The notes beneath the pieces are model-generated. The model saw nothing but the letters and a program-made list of their open reading frames with translations, searched no databases and had not been told where the DNA came from. Source: Cryptomeria japonica (taxonomy: Eukaryota; Streptophyta; Pinopsida; Cupressales; Cupressaceae). Taken from it: a stretch of DNA of 64,000 bases. The position numbers and the translations under genes are program-made. The stretch lies in contig NC_081408.1 of the NCBI RefSeq assembly GCF_030272615.1, positions 767,719,330 to 767,783,329 on the forward strand, read 5' to 3'. Shown here piece by piece: positions 47,362 through 60,650 of this stretch. How positions within the stretch are numbered: position 1 is the stretch's first letter; each line of letters begins with the position of its first letter.

Positions 47362-49062
47362 ATTATTGACAGTGGTTGTTCTCACCACATGACTGGTGAC
47401 CGAAGAAATTTTCTATCTTAGGAAGAGTATGATGGAGGTGTAGCCCGATTTGGTAATGATGCACCTTGTATGATAAAAGGAAAAGGGTCCATCTCTCTAA
47501 ATGGAAAAAGTAGTGCTGGTAATGTGTATTGGGTAGAAGGTCTCAGGCATAACCTTTTGAGTGTTGCTTAGCTAAATGATAAAGGGCTCACTCTGGAATT
47601 CAAAGATGGAGTATGTAAAATCAAAGGAAAGAGTGTTGAACTTATGGCCACTGGTATGTAGACCAAAGGTAACTTATTTAAATTAAATACAAATATCAAT
47701 CAATGTCTAATGGCTAAGTTTGATGACAGTTGGATATGGCATAGGAGACTTTGCCATGTAAATTTTGATAATATTGTGAGGGCCAGTAAGATCAAGGCAG
47801 TTAGAGGATTGCTTGTGCTGAGCAAATCAGAGAATCCTTTGTGCAGAGAAAGTCAACTGGGAAAAATGGCTTCCTCAACCTTCAAAGGTAAACCTTTCAT
47901 AGCAGATAATTTACTTGATCTTGTGCATACTGATTTGTGTGGTCCTATGAAAACTAGGAGTGTTCAAGGAGATAGGTACTTTATGATTCTTACTGATGAT
48001 TGCTCAAGAATGGTGTGGGTCACATTCTTGAAAGACAAGTTTGAACCTTTTGGAAAGTTCAAAGCCTTCAGAGCACTAGTTGAAAAGGAAAGTGGTAAGA
48101 GGATCAAATGCCTTAGAACCGATCAAGGAGGTGAGTTCACCTCTGGAGAATTCAATAAGTACTATCAAGAAAATGGCATCAAGAGGCAACTGTCTGCCCC
48201 TCGAACACCACAGCAGAATGGCCTAGCAGAAAGGAACAATCGGACTATAGTTGAAGCAGCCAGAATGATGTTGATTCGAGGGAATGTTACTCACACTTTT
48301 TGGAGAGAAGCGGTGAGCACTGCAGTCTACACTATGAATCGGGTACTCATCAAGAAAGGTAAGGATAAAACACCTTATGAGTATTGGACCGGTAAGACTC
48401 CTGTAGTAAGCTACTTTAGAGTGTTTGGTAGCAAATGTTATATCAAGAGGAGTGAACACCAGAGCAAGTTTGATGCAAAATGTGATGAGGGAATATTCCT
48501 AGGGTATTCCACCAAGAGCAAAGCTCTTAAATATTTTAACAATAGGACTCAGAGAATTGTTGAAAGTATCAATGTTAGAGTTGATGAAACCTCTGAGAAA
48601 CCTGAGGAAACCGACAGTGAGCAAGCAATAGATGAATCGGTTGTAACCTTCTGGGAACCGGTTGCAAAACAACCAAGTACCAGTAACAATGCTCCTACAT
48701 CGATAGATGCTGATGCTGATGAAGATGAGGATGAAGAGGAAAAGCAAGAGGAATCAGTCAAGATCATTCCTAGGTATGTAAAGTTGAATCATGATCCAAA
48801 GCAGATCATAGGAGATAAGGATGCAAGAATTCTTACAAGAAGAAAGGTCAGAGAAAGTTCTTGCATGATTTCTGAATTTGAGCCTAAAACATTTAACGAG
48901 GCACATAAAGATGAAGATTGGATCAAGGCTATGGAAGAGGAACTTGACCAGATAGAAAAGAATGGTACACGGTCTTTGGTACCGAGACCCGAGCATAAAA
49001 ATGTTATTGGCACCAAATGGGTTTTTAGAAACAAGCTGAATGAAGATGACACAGTGGTAAGA
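47362..49062 (+). pseudogene. Copia protease and integrase
   Basis: Continues the gag frame. The protease motif IIDSGCSHHMTGDRRNFLS is followed by TAG at 47419, and further TAG codons occur at 47569 and 47659. Integrase follows from 47710: zinc finger WHRRLCHVNFDN and CRESQLGKM (HHCC finger with its last Cys replaced by Ser). The catalytic blocks are LVHTDLCGPMKT (D), LRTDQGGEFTSGEFNKYYQE (D) and APRTPQQNGLAERNNRTIVE (E). The open frame runs to 49143, but a one-base insertion near 49062 takes it out of the RT frame. The DD35E residues are present. Confidence 0.9.
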
Positions 49063-50400
49063 ACACAAAGCCAAACTGGTATGGAAGGGATATGCTCAAG
49101 AAGAAGGAGAAAACTATGGAGAAACCTTTGCTCCAGTAGCTAGATTGGAAGGAGTTCGAATGCTTCTTGCATATGCAGCTTTCAAGGGATTCAAAGTGTA
49201 TCAGATGGATGTAAAATCTGCATTTCTGAATGGAATACTTGAAGAGGAAGTGTATATAGAGCAACTAGATGGGTTTGCCCTATCAAAAGACAGTGATATG
49301 GTGTGTAGGCTACATAAAGCCTTGTATGGATTGAAACAAACACCTAGAGCATGGTATGAACATTTACACTCCCATCTTGTGAAGATTGGATTTGAAAGAA
49401 CCAGTGAAGACGACAATATATAGTTGAAGTCAGAAGGAGATCAAATTCTGATTTGTGAAGTGTTTGTTGATGACATAATTTTTGGTGGAGATGACAAGAT
49501 GAGCCATGTATTTGCAGATGAAATGAATAAGGAATTTGAGATGTCACTAATTAGAGAGATTAAGTTCTTCATTGGACTACAAATTCAACAAATGAAAGAT
49601 GGTATCTTTATCACTCAGTCCAAGTATGTCAGAGAGGTGTTGAAGACCTTTGGCATGGGAGACAACAAACCGGTTGGTACATCGATGGTGATCGGTTGTA
49701 AATTGTCAAAAGAAGATGACTCAGCATTGGTGAATGAGAAGGAATACCGGTCAATGTTTGGTAAGTTGCACTATGTAGTACACAACAAACCGAACATAGC
49801 ACATGCACGTTTTCAAAAAAGTCCAAGAGAATCCCACTTGGTAGCAGTCAAGCGGATTCTTAGATATCTAAAGGGAACTATAGATTATGGATTTTGGCAT
49901 CCATACAGTAGTGATTTTAATCTCAAAGTGTTTACAGATGCTGATTGGGCTGGTAATGTGGATGACCAAAAAAGCACAACCGGTGGTGCATTCTTTCTTG
50001 GTGGTAGACTAGTCTCATGGATGAGTAAGAAGCAGAGTTGTATCTCTCAGTCTATAGTAGAAGCATAATATGTAGCAACATTTATGAATTGCACTCAGAC
50101 AATTTCGATGAAGCATGTACTAAGTGGTTTCAAAGTCCTTGTATCTGAATCGGTGAGTATATTTTGTGACAATACAAGCGCAATTAATATTTCCAAGAAT
50201 CCGTTTTGCATGCTAGAACCAAGCACTTCGAGCTCAAGTATCATTTCTTGAGGGAGAAAGTTCAGAATGAAGAGGTTGTACTGGAACATGTTTCCATTAA
50301 GGAGCAATTAACATACATATTCACCAAGCCTCTACCGAAGGCTACATTTACCTATTTAAGAGGTGAATTAAGGGTGTTGCCCCTTCAAGAGGTGAACTAA
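49063..50400 (+). pseudogene. Copia reverse transcriptase and RNase H
   Basis: From 49063 the RT is read in frame 2: ARLEGVRMLLAYAAFKGFKV, VKSAFLNGILEEEVYIEQ, GLKQTPRAWYEHL, a TAG at 49421, then EVFVDDIIFGG with the catalytic DD. RNase H begins FTDADWAGNVDDQKSTTGG and ends in LVSWMSKKQSCISQSIVEA before a TAA at 50066, where Glu is expected. A further frame change near 50200 leads to ELKYHFLREKVQNEEVVLEH and FTKPLPKATFTYLRGEL, ending at 50400. A few residues are missing near IAHARFQKS. Confidence 0.9.
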
Positions 50401-50666
50401 AGGTATGTGCTCCACATCAATCAGGTATTGCATTGTCAAATCTTTTCAAGATTGGTGTGTTGAAGGATGCTACTCTTAAGGGGGAGCAACATAGTGGAAC
50501 ATGGATGTTTGTGCCTCCACTTTGGCATTATTGTCAAAGGGGGAGAAGATGTGAAGCAGAGAAGATATCTGCAGTATTGAAGACATATAATATGGAAGAG
50601 ATTGAGGAGAAGATGTGAAGCGGAGAGATATCTTTGTATATTGCCATCAATGCCAAAGGGGGAGAT
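50401..50666 (+). other. Copia 3' untranslated region and polypurine tract
   Basis: Contains two AAGGGGGAG-like runs and ends with the tract AAAGGGGGAGA at 50655-50665, one base before the LTR start. This primes plus-strand DNA synthesis. Confidence 0.8.
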
Positions 50667-51989
50667 TGTTGGCATATGTGTAAAGTTTGATGACATGATG
50701 ATATTGTATGTTGCCATTGATGTCAATATGCTGAAGTATGAACTGGTATATTGAAGTAAGCAAACTGGCAAGAGAACTGGTATATGTGAAAAAGTGAAGC
50801 GATGTGTTGGTTCAAATGAAGTGGTATGTTGAAGTGTGAACTGATATGATGGTATGAACCGGTATATGCGAAGTTTTGTATTGGGGTTTCATTTTGTATG
50901 ACTACCAGTTGGTAGTCTCAGCTTAAGGGTTTCCGGTTGATGCATTTCAAGTATGTGTGATTCGACCAATGACATTCTGTGATGAGTTAGCATTAAAATG
51001 AAGATCAGATCGTGTTGCCACGTCAGCCTTGTGCACATGAAAGATTTCCTTGAGGATCTTGCATGAAGAAGATTGATCCTATCTACCACGGGAATGTGCG
51101 AAGTCTCAAGAAATGGTGGAGAGTGCGTGATGGGTTATTTGCTTCCAGAAGCGGCAAAGAACGAACGATGGAGAACATCTTGAGATTTGTTCAAGATTGT
51201 TTTATTCTATGCAATGTGTTTGAATGGTCAGGATTGAACCAACTGTATTGATAACCTAAATGTTTAGGGTTTAGGATTTATGCTACCGACCTATCTGTTT
51301 CCTATAAGGTCGATGATGATTTGCATTGTGAAGTTGTTGGCAAATGTTATGTGTGTATCCAAGTGAAGAGATACTTGATTCTTGCCAGACCAGTGCAGTG
51401 AGTTGATATCTGCAGAGTGTGATTGCAGATGTGAAGGAACTAAAGTGGATCTGTCTTGGCATTGAGTGTTGTTATCAGATCAATGTATTACTTGTTGTCT
51501 TCTAACCATTTCAGCAGTTGGAAAATCCCTTTACCGGGTGGCTTTAACAGGTTTTTTATAAATCCTTTAATAGGGTGACTCAAAATCATTGAGTTCTCAA
51601 AATCCTCTGACAAGGTAACCTTTAACCATGTATAGCCATCCCTTAACCGGGTGATCCCTAGCAGAACCTATTGTAAAGTCCTTAACCCGACTAGGCTCCT
51701 AACAAAGCGAACTTTAGAAGAGTTCAAGAACAACTTGTGGGTATTCATCCCCACTGTAGTTTTTCCCAGTTGGGTTTCCACGTGAAAAATCAGTGTGTTA
51801 TGTGTGATGCTTTTTCATGTGATGTCTCAGTGTTTTCTATTAAGTGGTAAAGCACGCTGATCCAGTAGTCATTATATTTCTGATGATATATTACTTGTCT
51901 AAGCATATGGGTGAAGTGGAAATGAGATATTAGGTTGTGTGAAGATCTAAGTGTTACTGGTTTATGTGTTTCACAGTCTTACTGTGTTT
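50667..51989 (+). repeat. Copia 3' LTR, truncated at its 3' end
   Basis: TGTTGGCATATGTG start. Collinear with 29880-31235 but stops in TTACTGTGTTT at about 51989. The last ~160 bp of the LTR, including CA, are missing. Confidence 0.85.
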
Positions 51990-52148
51990 ATGAGTTTGAC
52001 ACAAAAACTACATAGTTGAATCTGATATAGAAAATATCTCTTACTTATCAATTGATGAACTTAAAGGACTCTATAATAAATGGTTCATAAGGCACAACAC
52101 TCGTTGAATGTTTTGCAAATGGGGTTGCAAGCTAAATGAAAGGAAACT
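51990..52148. repeat. Copy of the 5' flanking sequence after the 3' LTR
   Basis: ATGAGTTTGACACAAAAACT onward resembles 29683-29879, the sequence just before the 5' LTR, including GCAAGCTAAATG and GGAAAC. The flank therefore appears on both sides, on the right joined to a truncated LTR. Confidence 0.7.
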
Positions 52149-53134
<986 letters not shown>

Positions 53135-53149
53135 TGCCAAAAATATGTC

Positions 53150-56100
53150 TAGTTTTGTATAATAGCATCTAAATTTATTTGTTATAAATATTCTTTTGGC
53201 TGATAGGCTTTTATCCTGTCAATTCCCGTTTAATTGATTTTTCTTAAAAAAAGACCGAATCAGTAAAGAAGAGCTAACTGTACATTTGTAGTTCTTAAGT
53301 AATTCAAGCCAAGTTCAACATTGCAAAATTTATCAATAACACATATTTGTTTGTCACTTAACAGTTGGGCTTTAGATGCAAGCGAACGAAATAGTGTATA
53401 TTCTGAGAACCAAGTCGCAGAAGCTGTGGTTTCAAAAATACTAAATCGCAGCAGCAAATTTTGAAAGATTTTTTCTCAGATTATATTGGTGGGACTGATA
53501 TAATTAAGAGATTGTAAAGATGGTCGAGGTCATCTGTCATCCCTGTTTATCTGAAACAGGATGTTGTAGGAGTTGGGAGGCCTTCCTCAAGGTAGCAAAA
53601 TTTTGATGTGTGTAGTCTCTATCCCACGAAGATTGCCGATGAAGATTGTCTCATGAAAATGCTATTGGCCTTCAAAATATTTGGTGTTCAGTTATATAAG
53701 CAAAGCTATCAAGCTGAGAAATTGCTCAATAGATATGAATTGTTCTTTAATAAGACTAGATTCAAAGGAAAAAATATTTTAGCTTTCCAAATTGAGTGTA
53801 TAGACAATACACATTGCCTCCATTGTAGTGAGAAATAACTTTCTGCCCATGCAACCAATATAAACTTTGGTTTCATGAATTAAAGGCCAAACACGAATTG
53901 AGGTATAAATAGTAAGTCAAGGAAGATCAACCGAGATATTTTAGGCTGATGGATGGAAATACAATGGAAAATACTGCAATTCTGCAATTGTACTTACACC
54001 TTCTGAGTTGTGTTCACTTACACCACTACATCTTTCTATGATGTTTTTTTCAAAGTGCTTTGAACAAGAGAACATAAATAAATTTCATCAATTCAGATGG
54101 TGCCATTTTCATCTAGATCACTCAGCCTTGAAGTCTACTGAAGTGGAGCATATACAAAGTTCCAAAGAAAATACCCCACAGAAGGATTGTCAATACCCTG
54201 GTCTGTCAAGCACTTTTGGCTGTCTCTGCATATTTTCTCAAAGAGTTATAAATGAGCCGAGGATCAATTATTTGGTCAGCTATGCCTCTTTTCTGCCAAT
54301 GCATAGACCATAGATAGCCTCACCATTTGACTATTTTGGCTCTTTTTCTATATTTTCCAGCATACAGATCAACCCGTGAAAACACCTATCTCATGCCGGT
54401 AAACTTTGTTAGAAAAGGCTATATTTTGTGCCTTGTTCCAGTTGGGAAGTTATCTCACATCATCAAATCTATTTCACACCGGTAAAATTTGCCAGAAAAC
54501 TTGTATTCAATTTGGGAGGTGTATCCTTAATGATGAATTACCTTTCTCTACAATGAGGGAATCATCTTTATCTGGTTTCTAATTTTTTGGTGTGAATAAC
54601 ATGTTGAAATAAGTGAATGTCTGGAAGAAATTGCATGAATGCCTTCAAAGATAATATCTAATATCTTTGCAGCAAATGCATATCAATATGGGTCAATGTA
54701 ATTTACTACTGGTATAGCTAGGATAGCTATTTTTGCAGTAAATGCAGTATTAACGATGTTACTACTGGCTGCCATTTGCCATACGAAATTGTAAAAATGA
54801 ATGTTCTTCCTTTGGTATATTGGAATTTTCCAGGATAACTACTTTTGTATATATTTCTGTTATAATATCTTCTACTTTTGTATTAATGGCATCTATATTT
54901 ATGTGTAATAAATTTTTTTGGTCTGATAAGCTTTTGTTGTGATTGAGATTTAAGTGAATGAAATAGTGGATATTCTTAGAATAAAGTTGCAGAAGCTGTG
55001 GTTTAAAAAGGGATCTCCAAAATTATAATTACAGCAAGAGAAGAATGATTTTGTGAAATCAGAGCAGCAAATTTTGAAAGATTGTTTCCCATATAATAAT
55101 GGTGGGATTGATATAGTTAAGAGATTGTGAAGATTGTTGAGACCATCTGATGGAGGCTTTTAAATGTAATAAAGTAAAGAGTAAAAACCTAATTTTCTTT
55201 TTATTGATAATGCATCACAGTCAGCAGATATGAATTTTGCAGGAGTTGGGAGGCCTTCCTCAAGGTAGTAGAATTCTATAAACAACACTTGCTAGCTATA
55301 TATATGTTTGGAGGACAACCCAGCCCTATGCAGATGCATTGAATTGTTTTTTCAAAGACTTGGCTAAAGCTGAATTTAAATCCTAAAGATTTGCAATAGG
55401 TTACTGTTGACCCTCAAAATTGTTGGTGTTCAATTACACTTGAGCAAAGTTATGAGTTGAAAAATTGCTGCAATAGGCATGAACTGCTCCTTAATAACAC
55501 TAGAAACATAAAAAAAAACGTGAATTTTACAAAATGAAGATTATTTGGTGGATAGAACAATATTCTCCATTGTAGTTAGAAGTAACATTCTACCCATGCA
55601 ACAAATAAAAATTTTGGGTTCACCAATTAAAGACCAATCAAGAATCGAAGTACAAATAGTAAGTCAAGGAAAAACAACCATAATATTTTAGGCTGATGGA
55701 TGGGAAAACAATCGAAAAATTGCTGCAATTATCATCCTTGGGCATTGATCAATTGAGAAAATACTGCAATTGTAGTTGCACTGAGTTGTGTTCACTTACC
55801 CTACCATGTCTTTCAGTGATGCTTTACTCAAAATGTTCTGAAAAAGAGAACGCACAAACAAATCTCATCAAGTCAGTTGGTGCCATTTTCATCTAGATCA
55901 CTCAGCCTTGCAGACTACTGAAGTTCAAGGGCATGGTCAAAGTTCCAAAGCAAACACCTGACAGAAGGACTGTCGATACCCTGGTCTGCCAAGCACTTTT
56001 TGTTCTCTCTGCAGTTTTTCTCTTTGTTAGAAATGATGCTTCACAGAAGCCAAGGATTAATAATTTGGTCAACTACTCCTTTTCTGACAATGCATAGACC

Positions 56101-56225
56101 ATAGACAGTCTCCTCGTTGACTATATTTGGCTCTTTTCTACATTTTACAGCATACAGATCAACCCATGGAAACACTTATCTCAGGCCTGTAAACTTTGTC
56201 AGAAAAGGCTATGTTTTGTACCTTG
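53150..56225. repeat. Diverged tandem segmental duplication (~1.7-kb step)
   Basis: 53150-54560 and 54880-56225 share many collinear blocks: AGGAGTTGGGAGGCCTTCCT, GGCTGATGGATGG, GAGTTGTGTTCACTTAC and GCATACAGATCAACCC. A third partial copy is at about 58430-58810 (GGAAGTTGTCTCACATTGCC). No coding frame recognised in any copy. The short open frames at 53608 and 54008 are not conserved between copies. Confidence 0.75.
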
Positions 56226-56237
56226 TTCCAGTTTCAA

Positions 56238-56385
56238 ATAAATGAACCCAATCTCTCTGGACTTAATATTCCCATAATTTTGTGAGGTATTGTGCGGCAA
56301 TCTGGTAAGTGTTGCAGTCTGCTAAATGGTTGAGGAGTTGAATCATTCGCTGCTTAAGTTCCAAACTTGCCTGCTGTGGATTCAT
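56238..56385 (-). pseudogene. TORTIFOLIA1/SPR2-like fragment 1
   Basis: From a minus-strand ATG at 56385: MNPQQASLELKQRMIQLLNH, then LADCNTYQIAAQYLTK, and after a one-base loss IMGILSPERLGSFI. This is the N-terminal HEAT region of TORTIFOLIA1/SPIRAL2-type microtubule-associated proteins (family pattern ELKQRI...L.KL.DRDTYQIA...L..I...L.P). It stops abruptly at 56238. The equivalent Arg codon is CGA here, but TGA in the other copy at 59.75 kb. Confidence 0.65.
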
Positions 56386-56589
56386 ATTCCTCTTTGCTTT
56401 TGTTGGTGCCACCGCCACTTGATCACTTAATTTAATAAAATCTCTTGCAATTTACTCTGTACACAGTTTTTCTTTCCAGGACATGTGCTTTTCACTTACA
56501 ACTTCCAAATGAAAGTTGCTAAAGCCTTCTAAGTGCATTTGCTTGAAAGTTTCTAAAGACTTTTTAACTACTCTTTTGTTCATATACTG

Positions 56590-58210
56590 CAATTAGGGCA
56601 TTCCACGAGAATACATTTCTTTGAGGCATTCTGTAAGACAGTTCACGTGCCTTGTCCATGTTTCAACATTTTGGATATCTGGCCATCATGGCATTCCAGG
56701 AGATGACATCTCCTTGAGGCATTCTAGCAAACAGTTCACTTGCCTCGTCTATGTTTTCAACAGTTCACTTGCCTCGTCTATGTTTTCACATTTTGCATAC
56801 ATGTCTATCTGGGAAATCAGTCATAATATTTGACAAAATTCTTCTATTCTTTATCATGTGATGGATTTTCATAACCTGTTACAAACCTCACACTTTGGCA
56901 TTAACAATAATCTCTACAAGAACATTATCCCTGTTTAAAATGATGGATGTAGCTTGCATCTATTATCCCTGTTTAAAATGATGGATGTAGCTTGCATCTA
57001 TCGCAACAATTTTTCTTGCAACAATCTTGGAGATAAATTTTGTTGCAGTGTGACAATTAGAACATACTTGAAGGTTCTTTACAACTCTTAATAGTTTTCC
57101 GCTGGCTGTGTTTAACAAACAAAATGCAATTGCCAATTTATCACTATGGTGACAGAGAAGTAATTCCTTTTCCTCCACTTCCACATCAAAGGGGTCTTGA
57201 ATCTGGAAAATACTCTACCGTTTTCATCTCCCATGCTAATTTGTCCAATTTTGCATAAATATCTTGTGTTTGTGGATGTGATCCATCTCCTCCATAAAGT
57301 ATGTACTGGTTTATGGCCTACAATCTAACTACATTTAGAGTTCTTTTTGATTCCTATTTCTTTCATCAGTCTCCTTACCATTTGTGCTTCGTGCCATCTG
57401 CACACTTCTGCATAGATGTTTGAGAGAAAACATTACTTACAGAATTTTTAGGATCCAAATAAAAAAGTAACATCACTTTAAAGATTCTTAAGCCTATATT
57501 CATATGTGATCTATGGGCACCAAGAAACCACATTCACATAACCACATGTTTAACTGGTATCTTAATGATAAGTTTAGGTAGTCCTCAGGATAGCCAGCAT
57601 GGGCAAGAAGGGCAACCATGTAAGCATTATGATCAACTATAGGTTTGATGCAATAAGGGTTAATCGTGTGATTGAAATATGTATAGCCCTTATCCACTAA
57701 ATCTGCATTGCTGCATGCACATAGAACACGAGCAAAGCTTGCAATGTTAGGATATGTTTTGCAGTGCTTCATTAAATCAAAGATCTTGAGAGCATCCTTG
57801 CAAAATCCGTTTTGTACATAACCTGCAATCATTGCATTCCATGAGATGGCATCACTTTGAGGCACTTTATCGTACAATTCATGTGCCTTGCCTATGCTTC
57901 CACAATTTTGCATGCATACCTACTAGAGAGTTTCCAACTACAATATCTGACAAAAATCCTCCTTTATTAAGCTTTGATGATGTCCATACCCTATTTGAAA
58001 CCTTCCTGTTTTGGCATAGGCAGGGAGGATACTAGCAATGGTTGTGATGCCTATCTTTACACCATGCCAATTTCATTTGCTTGAAAATTTCCATAGCCTT
58101 CTCAACAAAACACTTTTTTAGCATATTTTGCAGTCATGGTGAGACCTTCCATGATACCCCATTTATAAACACCTTGTTTGAAACCTCCCATTTTGGCATA
58201 GATTGGGAGT
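56590..58210 (-). pseudogene. PPR-DYW protein gene, broken
   Basis: PLS-class PPR proteins bind organelle RNA, and the DYW domain is the C-to-U editing deaminase-like domain. Minus-strand pieces in order: 58205-58130 (AKMGGFKQGVYKWGIMEGL); 57913-57500 with a PPR repeat (AHELYDKVPQSDAISWNAMI, AGYVQNGFCKDALKIFDLMK) and an E-domain-like continuation; and 57184-56963 with the DYW start (LLCHHSDKLAIAFCLLNT, VCSNCHTATKFISKIVAR, HHFKQG). The HSE zinc-binding triad reads HSD here. The terminal CSCGDYW is lost. A further, duplicated PPR motif (SELFARMPQGDVISWNAMMA) lies downstream at 56600-56840. The pieces are in different frames. Confidence 0.75.
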
Positions 58211-59399
58211 ACGTTGCCAAATGTGAATTGGGTGACAATTAAATGCTACAATTACGAGATGGGGATCCACCAAACATGTTACTGGCATCCACCAAACATG
58301 TAATCAAGCACCTATGGGAATGAAAATGGGTATGTTGGAAATAGAAACAGGTATGGCAAAAGGGATGGGTTAAGGGGGGCCTCACATGGGCCACCGAAGT
58401 GGTCAAAGTTTAGGGTGTGCTCTTTAAACTGGTCCATGTTTTGTCTTGTTCTAGCCAGGAAGTTGTCTCACATTGCCAAACCTATTTCATGCTGGTAAAC
58501 TTTGCCAGAAAAGTTGTATTCTGTTCTGGAGGTGTCTCTACAATGATGAAATACCTTTAGCAGGTTTATAATTTCCTAATTGTGAATGACTTGCTAAAAT
58601 GAATGAATGTTGGAAGAAACTATATGAATGCATTTAAAGATAAAATCTAATATCTTTGTAATAAATGGATATCAATATGGATCTATCTAATTCACTCTTG
58701 GTAGCACAGATAACCATCTTTATTGTAAAAATGCAGTATTAAGAGGAGTAGATCTGATTCACTGTTGGCTGTCATTTACTGTATGGGATGGTGTAAATGC
58801 ATGTTCTTTCCCATTGGTAGGTATCTGCATTCATGCCTTTGATCACTGCCTAGGTTGTGTACAAATAGACTTCAATAGAATGACAAAGAAAGCAATCGTT
58901 GAATATCATTAGGGAACTATCCTCAGAAGAGGAACATGTGATTGAAGAGCAATAGTAAGTTTGTTTTAAATTATAATAAAATACATACTCACCTGAACAT
59001 TTTGAAGTAATAGATAACTAATCTAGTAGATGCTAACATGTACTAGCTCTCTATTAGATCTCACAATGAGCTCGTGTAAATCCTTGAAACAACTGTGTGC
59101 TTTACAGTCATCAAATTAACTCCATTACAATGGATGCTTAAGTCATTCAGTAAAATATTTACTACAAAACAGTCCTAGAAGATTTAATTTATTACAAAAC
59201 AGTCCTGGAATATTTACTTCTAGCTGGGTTACCATTATCTGCCAAGTTTCCTTTGCTTGTAAAAGGTGTATTTGAGAACCCTGTCTTGCCAGTGGCTGTC
59301 ATGGATGACTAAATCTCAAAAACTTGAACAGAAAATTCAGCTTTGATAAAAACAAAATCACATCCATACTGTCACTGAATCGCTGCATCTTATTTGGAT
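58211..59399. other. No gene; third partial copy of local repeat
   Basis: Contains the third copy of the 53-56 kb duplication (58430-58810). The rest is without recognised features. Confidence 0.45.
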
Positions 59400-59792
59400 T
59401 CAGTCTGTGGCCAAAAAAGAATGCAAGATTTTCGCTCCTAGAACCCCAATCACATCCATACATGCATCCTGGATGTTTGAATCTGAAACCTTAAGCCATT
59501 GGATAATATTTCTGACCATTTTGGGTAGGAAAGCTAGTAGAATCTCTACAGGGCATGTGCCATGGTTGCAAACACTTTTTAACAGATTCTTGCCGCACAA
59601 TGCTCTTGTGCTACAATACAAGTCTGCTTCAAAAATACATGACAAAAACAGACTCAACCTCTTTGGATCTAATACCTCTGTGATTTTTGTGAGGTGTTGT
59701 GCAGCAATCTGGTAAGTGTTTTGATCTGCTAAATGGTTGAGGAGTTGAATCACTCACTGCTTAAGTTCCAAACTGGCCTGTTGTGGATTCAT
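59400..59792 (-). pseudogene. TORTIFOLIA1/SPR2-like fragment 2
   Basis: ATG at 59792 (MNPQQASLELKQ), then TGA at 59756-59754 in place of the CGA seen in fragment 1, then VIQLLNHLADQNTYQIAAQH through LDPKRLSLFLSCIFEADL and LPKMVRNIIQWLKVSDSNIQ followed by DACMDVIGVLGAKIL to a stop at 59400. This corresponds to the first HEAT repeats of TORTIFOLIA1-like proteins, which bind microtubules and affect growth direction. No intron is seen over 390 bp. The nonsense codon near the start makes it a pseudogene unless translation starts downstream. Confidence 0.7.
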
Positions 59793-60123
59793 ATTTCTCT
59801 TTGCTTTGTTGACGGCATCACCACTTGAGCATACTTCATTTAATAAACCTCCTTTAATTTCCAAATGACTTCACCCTGTAAAGGAATTGACCTCAACATT
59901 TCTTTGACATGCAAGAAAAATTTGGAATATGGCTTCCATCTGGTTGCTCCCAGTGCGACTCTTTTCCTGCATTGTTAGGAATTCGTTTGTGCTCCATGAA
60001 ATAAAGCAGTTGTGATGAAGGAAGAAAGACACTATCATGAAATTGACAATGTTGTAAGGATACATGTGCAAGTAAAAAGTAATGTCACATAACAGTAAGC
60101 ATAGCAGAAAGAATAAACAAAAA

Positions 60124-60634
60124 TATTTGATTTTTCTGCTATGCTTTACTGTTAGTAAACCCATTGTTAAAAATATTTGATTTTTCTGCTATGCTTTACT
60201 GTTAGTAAACAAAAAGAGCATATAAATTTGTTGGAATACCCGTGTAGTGTTTTAGAGTACATAAATGCTCTTTCTTTTCATAGAGTTTATATGAAAAAAA
60301 CACAGAGAAATAGTATTTGGGTTATGATTGGTAGTTCCAAGAATTTGTTGTTGAGGTAATATTATATGAACTGTTTGTTGTACTTAGTCTGTCATGTCCC
60401 CTTAATTATAAATTTGTTAGAATACCCGTGTAGTGTTTTGGAGTACATAAATGCTCTTTCTTTTCATAGAGTTTATGTGTTTTGGAGTACGTAAATGCTC
60501 TTTCTTTTCATAGAGTTTATATGAAAAAAACACAGAGAAATAGTATTTGGGTTATGATTGGTAGTTCCAAGAATTTGTTGTTGAGGTAATATTATATGAA
60601 CTGTTTGTTGTACTTAGTCTGTCATGTCCCCTCA
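60124..60634. repeat. Direct repeats of ~190 bp and ~35 bp
   Basis: AATTTGTTGGAATACCCGTG (60225) recurs at 60412 and the copies run to TAGTCTGTCATGTCCCCT (ends ~60401 and ~60632). The second holds an additional inner duplication of AAATGCTCTTTCTTTTCATA. A 33-bp unit TTTGATTTTTCTGCTATGCT is repeated at 60127 and 60177. Confidence 0.85.
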
Positions 60635-60650
60635 ATTTTTTGGGCTGAAG

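Larger units (their letters stand above)
46234..52148 (+). mobile_element. Copia element: LTR end, interior, 3' LTR and flank
   Basis: The right-hand part of the copia element whose 5' LTR starts at 29880. Order: LTR tail, primer-binding site, gag, protease, integrase, reverse transcriptase, RNase H, polypurine tract, truncated 3' LTR. This is the Ty1/copia order. It is inactive because of many stops and frameshifts. Confidence 0.85.

Noticed and set aside
48499-49416. Minus-strand frames over copia integrase and RT
   Set aside because: Shadows of the clearly homologous plus-strand pol.
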